DNA of 64,000 nucleotides, from positions 6,572,001 to 6,636,000 of the forward strand of contig NC_088175.1 in NCBI RefSeq assembly GCF_028769735.1, in the 5' to 3' direction. A model generated the notes under the pieces. It ran no database searches. It was not told the DNA's origin and saw only the letters and a list, made by a program, of their open reading frames with translations. This document shows positions 35,074 to 47,741 of this stretch, piece by piece. The position numbers and the translations under genes were made by a program. The stretch is from Zonotrichia leucophrys gambelii. Taxonomy: Eukaryota; Chordata; Aves; Passeriformes; Passerellidae. Numbering within the stretch: position 1 is the stretch's first letter; each line of letters starts with the position of its first letter.

Positions 35074-37049
35074 GAACCTTTCCAGCCAATCACAAAACCT
35101 CCTCACACAGATGTAGTGACATTTTCCACCTGTCCTAAAGAGAAAAGATAGGTCTCACAATTTCTCTTGATTTTAGATCGTTCACACTACAATTAGAAGT
35201 TTAATTGCCTGAAAAGGATTAACCTCATTTTCCCACAGTGCTCAGAAAAAATCCATTTTTTCCCTCACAATTTGCCAGTCCTTTGCTACAGAACATTACA
35301 GAATGGGTACAGTGGGTAAGAGCTGTGGAACATGACCAAAGAAATTCCAATGAAACATCCAAGCAGAGATGCACTGAGAGCAAAACTCATGACAATGCAA
35401 GATGACCTTGCAGTATGGATGGTCAGACCAGGGCTAAGCTGTGCCCAAACCTTGCACCAACCTTTAGACTGGACTTTGTGAGCAGAGCCACATCCCAACC
35501 TCAGCAGGCTGATAGCTGACCAAGAGAAATGCCAAAAGGCTACCAGTCCAGGCTGAAAACTTGTGTATGATTAAGTAAGGGTTTAGCTGATGCTTGAGCC
35601 TTTTCTGGAGAGGATGCATGACTTTCACACCAAGCAGTGGAGCAGGGGACTTCTCTATGTCCAGTAGAAAAGGCAGAATGAAAGGCAAGAACTATGAGAC
35701 AGGCACATGTGTCAGTGAGTGCTCTTAAAGGAAACAATTCTGCTCTGTAACACCAAAATAATTACCAAGATGAAAAGGTGAGACAGTTGGTGTGATGAGA
35801 TATATCTATGAATACTTTCTTTGTCTTTGAAAGAGTGACTCTTTTGTGTCCTCTGTTTATTCACAGACTACCCCAATGAATCCTTCCTCAGGCTTGGGCT
35901 GCTGTGTTGGGAATTCTGGTCACATGCAAACAACTTGGTTTGTTACACTGACTAGTTACAAACTTGTAATTAAACTATAAATAGGAAGTATATTTGTAAA
36001 TGCAGTAGCCACCTGGTCAAGCTATTTTCAAAACCAGCTGCTTAGACTGAGGCCAACTTTACCAAGGTAAGTAGCAATTTATAAGCAGGTACAAAAAGAA
36101 GGCTGCCCCTTTTGGGAAAAACAGAACACCTCATTTTTGTGGCAAAATAAGAAATCAGCATTTTCAAGATTATAAAAATATCCTTTAGACAGACATCTTT
36201 ATTTATGGAGTTTCTTTTCTTCAACAGTGCTTTGGTAATGAATAGAAGAACCAAAATTATTTATGAATAGTTCCTCAAGGACCAAATATAGCTGCAAATC
36301 CTGTCTGAACATGGGCAGAGGTCTGCTGTGCTTAAAACTCAGTTGGTTCAGTTATAGATATGAGCTTTGGCTTGATGGATACCTTTTCTTCATTCATCTC
36401 ATCAAGATGCTTGATTGAGACTTCAGTTGGAAGCCCTTCTGTAATTTATTTATGAAATGTGAAGAAAGAGTCATAAAATGCTTGTGGTAATTAGAAAGAA
36501 TCTGACTTTCACAAATCAGATAGAGTGGATTTTATAGCATATAAAATGGTGTTCACTTGGAGTATTTCTCTCAGACAAGAGCAGTTTTTAAGCTCACATG
36601 GTTAAGATATTATGTGAACTCTATGCACTGTTGAACACCATTGGTTTGACTTGTATCTTGGCACTAATATTTGGTTGAAGTAAATAATTCAGTAATGATA
36701 CAGTGTTTATTGTATATTCTCTGAACAGCTATTTATATTATTCACCACACTGTTCTAAAGCAACAGCCTGTATTAAAGTGCTTTGCCATCCATCCATAAG
36801 GGACATAAATGAAATCAGCCTGACTCAAATGCCCAAATTAAAAGAGTCTTAGGGGATTTCAAGATATGGAAGCTGAGACTGCCTGTTAGGACATAAGTGG
36901 CTTAGTGGCAGGAGGGAAGAATGGAGTGAATCAAGCCAGAATAGTCTAAACACAACCTGAGGTTCTGCCACTTGGAAGGAGAAACAAAACTCCTTTCTTC
37001 CATGCTTTATCACAGAGGTAGGTCATGTAGACCACAGATAAAAGTACAG

Positions 37050-37110
37050 CCTTGAACATGTCATGAAACTGCCTCAGTTCTCTAAAGAGCAGTAAAGTAA
37101 GCCTTCTTGC
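37050..37110 (+). mobile_element. Possible MIR-like SINE relic
   Basis: CCTTGAACATGTCATGAAAC, then TGCCTCAGTTCTCTAAAGAG, resembles the MIR words for a CTTGGGCAAGTCAC stretch followed by CCTCAGTTTCC. It is short and diverged and could be chance. Confidence 0.35.
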
Positions 37111-40100
37111 CCTGGTCAAATGTCTGCATAATTAAATTCTGAAAGCCCTGAAGCTTCAGTTGCATTTGAAGCACATAATGCTTTCAGGAGACATTGTGTT
37201 GATTAGAAGTCACAGGTTTTAAAAAAAAATTTGTCTGTTAAGTCCCACCATCTAGGAATATCTGTCCTACCAAATATCCTGGCTCTACTAGTATTAGCTT
37301 ACATCATCAAGGTTTGTTTGTTTATTATCTTAAAGAGATGAGAAATATCCTTATTAAATTATTCTCCAGTTGGTCTTGAAGTCCTGAATCACTTAGACAT
37401 CAGAAAAGCTACTTTTCACCCATTTTAAAGTATAATTTAAAGTATAAATTTAAGTACTTAAATTTTGAGTACTATAATTTTAAGTACTACAGGAAAAAAA
37501 AAAAAGTAAATTTCTCTGGGTGGAGTATCCTACAGAAATAGGAAATGATAATTTTACATCCATTTTTCCTTCCATTAGATTATCATCTCTCTGGGGCAAA
37601 GCTCATCATCTTAACACCAAGTCACAATGGTGACCTGAAACCTGACTGAGCGGTTGGAGCTGATCCCTTTCAGACAAGGCTCTGGAGATACAGAAAATGT
37701 GGCCTGCAGCTAAAATCCATCATCATTCTGCAGAGGTGTTCAAAAGAAAAGATCCACACCCAGTTGCCTAGTTGCAACTGAGCTTTTGTTATTGCCCTGA
37801 CTGCATAATTCGGTAAAAGAATAGCATTTAAAAATGGAATCTCATTTCTCAGAGTACAAATTATTTTGCTCCTGGAGAAGGTCTATTTATGGATAGTAAA
37901 TTATTAACTAGTACATTTTCATAAGTTTGATACATTAGCTCACTTTATTCCAGCCACAGTTCATACCCTCAGCATCTGAGTCCTCAAGGTGCCAATCTGA
38001 ATCATCATGTGCCTACCTGCCTGATTTGCATGTACAATCTGATAATTAACAGTGCTTTTGGCTTGCTGTCATGGTTGAATTCTGTGGTCTCCATTTGCAA
38101 AATACTCAGATAACCTCTGCATGCGGGATTTATATTTGCAATAGACAAACCTGCCTTTTGTGACGTATTGGTCTTTACATGTTTTGGAATTATTTTCATT
38201 TTCTATTTGGGAACAAAGAGCATAGAAACAATCATTTTGTCTCTCAAATGAATGGCAATACAGATGACCAACAATTTCTAAAGATAATTCTGTCATGGAA
38301 CTCTTCCTGTGTACAGAAATATGAGGCATTCAAAGTTATGAACTCGACTAAAGCAATAAATACTATGCAAAGAGACCCTTATTACCAATGCTTCTCACAG
38401 ATTTTCCTCAATATATGGGCTGTGCCTTCTGGATAGAGACTGCTTTTTAATTTTGAGGCCGGCTGTAACATTATAATATATTAGAAGCAGAGGAGACAAT
38501 TTTATATGCAAAACCAAGAAAAAAATTTGGTCTAATCTAAAAATGAATAAAAATCTTCCTTAATTGTGCTGTTTTGCCACACACAATATGATTTTTTTCC
38601 CCTGCTATTAATAAATTGTTGACACACCGAACAAAGGAAGAACAGATAAAAACACAACAAGTGCACAAGAATAAAAGATGTATTACCAACGACATCCTGA
38701 AATAAATCTCTTTGTGAGAGGGGGAAGCAAGAATTGAATTTAATAGATTCGGTTTTACAAAAATCAAGTCGCCAAAACCCCTCCGTATGGTATCACCCCA
38801 GCTCACAGAAGTGGATGGTATCTACTAGCTTATGACACCACATTTTTGTGGGTACTGTGCTCAAAAGTGGGTACTGTTTTCCTCATAGATCAGCTATCAT
38901 AAATCCCCAAGAGCTCAGCCAAGTGCACGAACTTGTGGTCTTGATCATTATGTGATCCTGCCACAGTTGTAATTAGCTCTCAAATGGAAGCCACATAGTA
39001 CAGAAAAAAGGGAGTGCCTAACCATCAACCACTCAGAAGGAGAAGTACACCTTCCACTGTGACTCACCACCTACAAGCTGCATATCCCCGAACAAATTCC
39101 CTTTCCTACTCTTTTTAAGAAACTGACTTCCAAAAGATCTCTGCCTCTCTGGGTGTTTCTTCAGTTCTTTCCCTTTTTTTGGAACCCACAGTTTGAAATA
39201 AACTAGTCACAAGAGGCAAATTATGCTTACCTTAGGGGAGTCAGGCTGTTGAGAAGCCACAAAACAGGAAACACGTTCCCTTCACTGAGATAACAAAGTT
39301 ATTCGGAGAACCTAGAGACTGATTTTTAATTTTTAGCTTAGTGTTACCATTATGAGATGCTAGCAGCAAAGGAATCAGGAAAAGGAATATCTCAATAACT
39401 CAGCAATTTGGGAGACAGGCATAAAACCCAGCAAACCCTGGGGCACACACAGTAGACTCACGTTTTCCTTTGTGCCGTAGGATATTGATCAGAACCTACT
39501 TTCTCCACAGAAAGGCAAGGAGAAGCAGTTAAAAGAACATACATGTTTTTGCAGAATTTGAAAGTCTAAGGGGGGCCTTTATGTAGGCAATATTTACATT
39601 AAATGAAGACAGAGTTTATACATGTCCCAACTTAAAGCCATACAAGGGAGGGTACAGCGTGAAAACTTGGCCCAAACCTGCCTCATTCTTCAAGTCCCCA
39701 TTTTTATTACACTAGCCAAAAAGACCCAAAACAACAACACTGACCCTTTATTGGAAAACTAGAAATGTGATCTTTTGTTTTAGGAAATCTTTTTTGTTCC
39801 AAAAATAAGAACCATCTGTCTCACAAAGATTTGTTTAGTTTCAGATGTACTAACAGTGAACATTGTTACAGAAAAAACTATAAATTATATGCTGCTGTGG
39901 GAACTCTGGTGCTGTAAATGGGTACAGTTTCACCCCATTACCCTAGCAGAAAATCTAGCCTACTGTGTTTCTTATGCCATCAAATAAAAAGACAAGCCAC
40001 TTAAAGAAAGTCAGACTACCTTTTAAGCCACTGCCTGTCTCACAGGCTGACATATTGCCTGTGGGCATGGTAATTACCACAATTTTTCTTATTTTATTGT

Positions 40101-40829
40101 CCATATAGGACTATAGTATCCAGACAGCATGGGAACAGGGGTAATTGAATTCAAGTTTAAATTGTGACAAGCAAAGAATTTGATTTTGTACTGGAGCTTT
40201 GGAGGGTTTATGAGGATATAATATGAAAATTATGAATAAGAAACACAGCAGAAAAGGCATTATGCTAAATTCTTTTTAATTTAGTGTCATGGAGTAAGTT
40301 CCAGAGCTGCATTAACCTGTTGAAGTCAATGGGACTCTGTTCAGAAGAGGGCTTCTAGATCTTTTACAGGTACACACCCATACTTACAACCCTCTGTCCT
40401 GAAGAAAGGTTTAATGCAAACACAAACCTGGTGTGATCAGAATCAGTACAAAGAGAAAATTTCAATATATTGGTTATCTATCCTTCTCATGATGCAACTG
40501 ATGGTTGTTCAGAAATGGACTGATTATCATTATTGGATTTTGGTAATGCAAACTAAGAATGCAACACATTTCAGGCATTGCAAGATGCAACATAATTATT
40601 CTCAAAAATGGCAGCGTGGTACCATTCTCCTCATCTACTTGTATCTGCATTAATGGTAGTCTAGGTACAGTTGGAAATATAATACTATTTACATCATAAA
40701 GGAAAGAGAAAATAGAAAATAACAAAAGAGATTTTTCTGTGCTGGGATTTGGATGGATCTTCATAATACAAAGCTCTAAAGGAACATTACTTAAACAGTA
40801 TTAAAAAGACTCTATTAACTCCCCTAGAC

Positions 40830-41768
40830 TTTTTATTGGGTTTGTGAGGCCAGGTTTTGGTACTGAGGGTGGCTACAGGGGTGGTTTCTGTGAGAACATG
40901 CTCTAAGCTTCCCCTGTGTCCTATAGAGCCAATACCAGCAGGCTCCACGTTGGAGATGAACAGCTCTGCAGACACCAGGGGCCGTGGAGAAGGTGCCCAG
41001 CTGACATTCCCCTGTTTCAGCTGAGATTCCCCTGCAGCCCTTGGTGAGGCAGCTGTGCCCCTGCGGCCTGTGGAGCTCCACAGTGGAGCAGAGATGCACA
41101 GCAGCCCATGGAGCACCCCATGGATCCCCAAAGGAGGCTGTGAGCCCATGAGGAGAGGAGTCCGTGCTGGAGCAGGTTTGCTGGTAGGATTGGTGACTCC
41201 ATGGGTGACCCATGCTGGAGCAGCCTGGTCCTGTAGAACTGCATCCCATGGAGGAGTGACTCACCCTGGAACATTTTGTGGAGGACAGCAGGACATAGGA
41301 CATAATTTTCCTTAACCTACATACAGTTGGCAGAAATTAATAGAGGACTGTTTCCCATGGAAGAGACCCCATGCTGGAGCAGGGGAAGAGTGTGAAGATT
41401 CCTAATACTCTCCATGATGAGGCAGCAGAGACAATGAGATGAACTGACTGCAGCCCCCCCCTTCCTGTCCCCCCATGTCCCTGGGATCAAGAAGGTGGAG
41501 AATCAGGAGTGAAGTTAAACCTGGAAGAAGGGAATGGTAGAGGAAAGGTGTTTTAGGATTCAGTTTGGTTTTTTTTGTATCTAATTCTGATTTGATTAAT
41601 ATTTTTATTTTTTTCCCCAAAGTTGAGTCCATAATTGGTGAGTGATCTGTTCCTGCCATTACCTCAATTCACAAACCTATCCTTGTATTTTCTCTCCCCT
41701 GTCCATCTCAGGAGTGATACAAGGTCTTTGATGGACATTTGGCATCCAACCAGCATCAACTCATCACA
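40830..41768 (+). mobile_element. ERVL-type LTR, degraded
   Basis: Words in order are GAGGCCAGGTTTTGGTA, GGTGGCTACAGGGGTGG, TGTGGAGCTCCACAGTGGAG, CCCAAAGGAGGCTGTGA, CATGCTGGAGCAGGGGAAGA and GGAGTGAAGTTAAACCTGG. The end has ATAATTGGTGAGTGATCT, ATTTTCTCTCCCCTGTCC and CAGCATCAACTCATCACA. I recall this as a widespread bird LTR with many CCCATG...GCTGGAGCAG repeats. The segment around its usual polyadenylation signal is partly lost near 41600-41630. Long ORFs here, such as 156 codons on the minus strand, are LTR artefacts. Confidence 0.85.
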
Positions 41769-44700
41769 GACCTCCATAAATACCAGTAGAGCAGCATAGC
41801 CAAAGTTCTTCTCCACAAGGACTGGCTGAAGAGAGCAGTAATTAAAGAAGCAGCAGCTTAACTCCAGCCAGTCAGCAAATCTGGATATCTTCTGGGCACT
41901 ACCACAGATGCCAGCTAGCAAAAGAAAAAAAAAAAGGGGGAAGTGTCAGCATTTGGAAAAACAAAAGCACTTGGTGCCTTGTCCTGAAAAGGATCATTCA
42001 TCTGTAACAAACCACTGATATTTATATTCAGCTCTTTTGTCATGCCAATTGGCTCTGGGCAGAGCTTCCCCTCCAAGCCTTGCAGACCCTACAGGCTCTG
42101 CCATCCATCAGGGAAGGGAACAAAGGCTGGGCAGGAGTGTGAGCCAGCCCTTGGCTGGTGGGCAGAGCGGTGCCAGCCGCCCTGCCCTGCAGCAGCACTG
42201 TGCTCACGAGGGCCCGTGTGGCTCCTCCAATTAGGGCCCTGTCACTCAGCATCAGCTCCTGCTCCATCAGCATCTCAATTTCAGGGATAGCTTGGCATCA
42301 TCTCCCAGCCAGGCATCAGGGAACTCATTCCCCCTCTCAGAAACAATTTAGCCCCATCATGGAAACAACTGAATTAAGTTCTCTCCAGCTCCACCATAAA
42401 TCCAGAGTTCTAAACTGAAGCTGAACTCAAGAAATCATGTCTAACTCTGTGTATTAAATCATTATGGAAGCAGAAGCTGGAAGGTAGGCAAGAATAAGAG
42501 TAAGAAAAACAAAGTAGATTCAGCAACCTTTTCTCAGCAGTGAATCCTACCATATATCAGTTGTATAACAATGGCTCAGTTTTGCTGTCAAAAACATTGT
42601 CAATCTGTGAATAAGAGTCTGTAAAGCAAGACCATGCAAGATTAAAAAAGCTAGAATAAGGGAAAAGATTTGGGAATTGTCAGTAATTCAAAGTCTTTAG
42701 AGATGAATGCTGACATGAAAAGCTATAAGAACCTGAGTAGAGGAGAAAAGAAAAGAAGACCAAAAAAGCTGAGTGAAAATAGCAGCTTGGCAAAAATAAT
42801 CATCAGGCTATTTTGAGTAACATAGTTCTTGCCCAGTATTTCCTTAAAGTTTGCAGGTCCATCTAAGACTTGTCTGTAATTCCTGCGGTGATGAGGAAGG
42901 GGTAAACCTGCACATGTTGAACTGGTGGCATGTTGTTCTCAGCATTCAGCTGTGACTGCTAAGAAATAAATATTTTTGAGCACTCAAAAATTGTGTAAAA
43001 TACTGCCTTGAAGGTGCACCAATAAAGTAACTCAGAGCTGAGCATTACATTTCCTATGATCTGAAACTGCTTTTAGGCCACCTCAGTTCTAGAGTTATGT
43101 CAGTTTCTTTTCTTCACAGTTTGCCCAAGGGAGCCAATTAAACTTTTGAGAACGAGAGCTAGGCTCAAATTCTGCTTTATGCATCACTTGCAGACTTGTT
43201 AGCCAATCTGTAACTACTGTATATTTGTAATTTTTTCCAAGCTGATGCATTAGCTGGAGAAATCCACCTGGATCTCCAATCCCAGGCTGAGTTTGCAAAA
43301 TGAAAAGAAAATTTTTTTATCTTGTAAACTGTATAAATTGCATTTGCAGTTGTCACAGAACTGTCATAGATCATCGGAATGTTTAAAAATTATTTTTTCT
43401 TTCATTATTATCTGGCTGTAAGAATCAGTTCTCTTTCACTACATTTCTTTCAAGACCTGAACTGGGATTGTAGACATCAAAACCCACAGTATTCCTTCGA
43501 CCAGTGTCAGAAGGTGTCCCAAAAGAGTATGTCCCAAAACCAAAGGAGTCATTCCTGTACTCAATCTGATATGCAGTGAGACCTGAGTAATCTGCACTGT
43601 AAGAATTTCTTCAATGCTACATCTATCCTAACCTGATGCAAACTGTACATAAAATGAATCCAACACCGATTATGTTAGAATAAATCAGATCTGGTAGAGT
43701 GTTTTTTAATTTCATGTGGGAGTTTAAAGGTTTTTCTTTAATTTTTATGGTAATTTGCCAAAAAAGCTGTTTACTACAAGGTGGCCATTTGACAGATTGA
43801 GCTGAACAGTGCCAAAAAAAAAAAAAAAAGAAAAACAAAACCCACAGAGTGTTGGCAATATTAATTTTCCTCTTTCTTTCTAGAAATTTCCTTTTCAGGG
43901 GTTTTATTTCTCCATTCATAAATGTTTTTCTCTTGGCACTTTGATAGAAAATTTAATAAGATACCAGTTTCTCACAAAATGCTTCTACAAATCCAGGGAG
44001 GGTTAAATTCCTTCCCAAAGCATTTGAAACGGGAAAGGATTCCAAGGCTACTCCATCATTCAGCAGGAGTGCTGTGGAGAGCTCCTTCTGTATGAAAGCT
44101 GCTCTCCCATGGAAGGGATCCGGCTGTTTTAGTGGGATAGTGCTCTCTGACTCCAGCACTAGAGAGGCTTCAGGTCTAGAGCCTGATTCCCTTCTGGGAG
44201 GGAAAGAGAGGGTCAGAAAATGCAGCATTCATCCTGCTGGCCTGAAACATATGTGGAATCTATCAGGAAGCTAATGCAGCATAAATATCATACGGTCAAG
44301 GCTCATCTATTGTCATCTTTTTGAGGCAGACAGCAAAGCCTTTATGCATTTATGGCAACATTCAGTTCAGATACAAATGCTACTTCCTAACTTATTTTGA
44401 GTGCTACAGATAAAGGAAATGGATTACATTCCCCACTGTCACTCACAGGGCTCACCTGTCTTTAGCGAGGCTTGAGCACCAGTATGAAAACGGGGCTCAC
44501 ATTTCACTTTTGCAAGAAAGAGTTTGAATTTCAATGGAATAATGAAGAGAATAACATGCAACAGGACTCAGAATACATCCCTTTTTCTGGTGGGCAAGCT
44601 TGCTGCACTGTAACTATAAACTATCAGAAAGCTTAAAGCCAGCCTTCATTCTGTATATTAATACACTCCAGGAAGTTCCAGTGAAGAGCTGAAGATGAAT

Positions 44701-47421
44701 TTTGACTGGTATATTTACCATGAGGGGTGGGAACAGAGGAGCTCCACTGGCTATTTGGTAATATTACTTATTTAACTGCAGGATTTTGGTATTTCTGCCT
44801 ATTTACTAAGTTGGAATCACATCATCCCACATTGCCTTATTCTGAGTTTTTTTCCATCAGATCTGAAGTCCTACACAACTCCATAGAAGGAGAAAAGTGA
44901 ATAAGAAATTTAGGTGATTAATAAGTAAGTAAAGGCAGGAAATATAATTAATGTCAATCACCATGAATTCATAGCACCCAGAACCTGTCAGATCTGATGC
45001 ATTTTTGAGAGAACAAATATAGTTGGTGAATGCAAGGGTGACAATGTAACTGAGATTTCTGTACAGTTCATGGACAAGTCAGCACACAGAACTCTGAATA
45101 AGAGAGGAGAACAGAAACTGGAGAGTCTGTGAAACGGATTTACAAGGGGCAAGACAGCTGGCATGGAAAATTAATTATGAAAGGGAATTCATCATCAGAA
45201 GATCTCTGCTCCAAGTAGGGTCCTATCCTCCTTTAATTAAATCAAGGAAACTGAAGATACTCTGCATCAAATTTAAGTTATTTTAAGCTGTTCTGTTTTC
45301 CTCAGTGTAGTATACCATGGATTAGACAGTCTGACACAAATTTTATACTCCTAAGACAACAGCATAGAAAGTAAAGGGTGGGCAAATCCCTGATGGCACA
45401 GGGATGGCAGAGCAGTGACCCTTGCCAGGCTGTGCTGTGAGACCACACACCGGCTCCTCTGGTGTCCCTGCTGTGTGGGCACATTTACAGCACTGGCACA
45501 GCCTGGCTGGAGACCTCCAGGTCCTGCTGCCCAAATCTACTGCCACTTCTGGATATGCCTGACTCATCTTTCTCCCTGCCAGGATTCAGTACCTGATCAG
45601 AGGAACTGTAATTTTCTTTTTTTTTTTAGGAGAAATGTCAGTGGCCAATTTCCCAGTCAGTCAGTCATCATGATGATTGTAAATTTCAAGCCCCTTCATT
45701 TCTTTTATACTGCTTTATCGTCCTGTCAACTTTCTAGTCCTGGTCTCTAATTTTTACACCCACCTCCAGTGAGTACTTTTCCTAAAGGAGTTTGCTGCTA
45801 CTTTATGATCCTGAAAGGAAATCACATTTAGCAAAAACGTCTATTTAAAACTGAAAACCAGCTGTTTGAAGCTTATGTATCTGCTAGGCTGTAGATACAG
45901 ATTCTATAAAGCAAGTAGGAGCTAGGGATGCTCTTGAGATTAATGAGTTTTTTTTTTCTTTATTGTAAAGACAGATTAGTCCTAAAGCCCCCTTATAAAT
46001 AATTGATTTCTGCATTATTTTCCTCACAGTCTTTCCAGAAACAAAAAAAGATGACAGAATAATAGTCAGGCAGGTGTGAATTGTGCAGATAGATTTGTCT
46101 TGAAATAATCATATTGGCAAATCAGAAAAATAACAACATAACAAAACCTTTCATTCCACCAAAGAAGATTTTTATGACAACAGAAGAAGAGAGGGATTTC
46201 AGTCAACTACTTCAGAGCAGAATTCATTAACCTTTTTTTTTAAGTATTATGGTTTTTTTAGCACCAGAATTATTAACTTATGGCAGATTTGGGAAACAAA
46301 ATTGACTAGTTCCACAAAAAATGTGTTTGGTACAAAATTTTCACATTAATTTTACTTGGAAATTGTGATTAAAAAAAAAATCAAGCAAACAAACTTGTGC
46401 TGAATATAACAGCAAAAAAAAAAAAAAAGTAATCTCATTTTCTTACCAGAATGAATCAAGTGATTAATTTGCCTTGGGAAAATGCAATTAAAAATACAAA
46501 ACCAGACATTCCTCTAAATCATGAGAAGAACCTGCAAGAAGTGTATAATCTACAAAAGAGTTTGCAAGCTGTAAAATCCTGCAAAAGCATTTTTGTCTTA
46601 TTTATAGCTTTTAGGGATCTGGAGGTGATGCTTAATACTAGAATTTTATATTGAAGAAGGCCTAAAAGGGATCATTCTAACTCCATCAAATGCAAATAAA
46701 ATATTACTGGCATCTAATCCACACGGAGAAGCACGCTGCCAGATCATTAGCATTTCATTTAGTGAAAGTAATGCCTAAATCTGCAGACCCTCTGGAGAAA
46801 TCCATCTGTTCTCATTAATCAGGGCATCTGTTTTGGCAACTAGCTATTAACAAGAATTCTGTAGTCTGGATGGAAAATCCAAAAGCCATTTCTTTATGAA
46901 TGTGGTATCAGGTACCTTGTTTCATCTTTAGCAGATTTTTTTAAAATCCTCTCTCTTCTTTCTTGTCCCCTTGCCCTGTCAAACCCACACCTGCAAGTGC
47001 TTTACTGAATGGGTGCCTAATCTGTCTCCATGCCACAGAAAGCATACAGCTTCCATCTGGGTGATGAGAAGATGGATGTTTAAGCATCCTTCATCAGACA
47101 CACGAGCTCTGAGTAATTGATCTCTGCCTTCCCGCCCATGCGCGCACACGCTCTCGATGGCACGGAGCTGAGCTGGCAGGGAGGGTTTGTAACATTGCTC
47201 AAGCATTCCTTAAAGTTCAGCTGCCATAATGACACAGAATGTTATTTTATTTTCCATTTTATGGAGACGAACTGAGTCTAACACACTAAGTAACAGCTGG
47301 AAACAAATAACCTTTTCTTTTGACATTTCTTTCAGAATGTCTTGTGTTGCAGACATCTTTTCATTAAAATCCTTTCTTAGGATTTTTCTTGCTGTGAAGC
47401 TGAGAGGCTTCAGCTACAAAA
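41769..47421. other. Intergenic DNA, mostly unassigned
   Basis: Starts with sequence up to an A-run at 41921-41935. A G+C-richer patch at 42040-42300 has overlapping open frames but no splice context or familiar motif. A-runs occur at 43814-43829 and near 46410-46426. A stretch at 46690-46870 rich in TAAT/ATTA words is discussed as a possible conserved element. No gene is supported. Confidence 0.5.
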
Positions 47422-47741
47422 TGTAAACAATGGTTATCTGCAAATGCAGATAACTGTGGAATGCAACAGGTGCATCTGTGATTCGCCCATGTTGGGTGTT
47501 TATAGTTAATGGCCAATCCCAGCCCAGTTAGCTTGGACTCTGTCCGAGACACAAACCTTTATTATTCATTCCTTTCTATTCTTAGCTTAGCTAGCTTTCT
47601 GAGATGAAACTTTTCCTTCTACTCTTTTTAGTATAGTTTTAATATAATATATATCATAAAATAATAAATCAAGCCTTCTGAATATGGAGTCAAAATTCTC
47701 GTCTCTTCCCTCACCTGAAAACCCCTGTGAACACCATCACA
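47422..47741 (+). mobile_element. Solo LTR, songbird-type endogenous retrovirus
   Basis: It opens TGTAAACAATGGTTATCTGC and runs through GGAATGCAACAGGTGCATCT and GTTAATGGCCAATCCCAGCC. Near the 3' end there is AGTATAGTTTTAATATAATA, the signal AATAAA at 47663-47668, AATCAAGCCTTCTGA and CCCCTGTGAACACCATCACA. TG and CA termini are both present and the copy is compact and well preserved, about 320 bp. Flanking duplications are not obvious. I recall close relatives in passerine genomes. Confidence 0.82.

Larger units (their letters stand above)
34336..40829. other. Intergenic DNA, mostly unassigned
   Basis: Contains a 21-bp tandem duplication at 35032-35073 and a weak MIR-like stretch at 37050-37110. 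ORFs are short. No exon can be supported. Confidence 0.5.

Noticed and set aside
40787..41315. Minus- and plus-strand frames of 85-156 codons
   Set aside because: They fall within a recognisable ERVL-type LTR, which is non-coding.
42037..42418. Cluster of overlapping ORFs in a G+C-rich patch
   Set aside because: Open in several frames on both strands at once, which reflects base composition rather than coding; no familiar motif.
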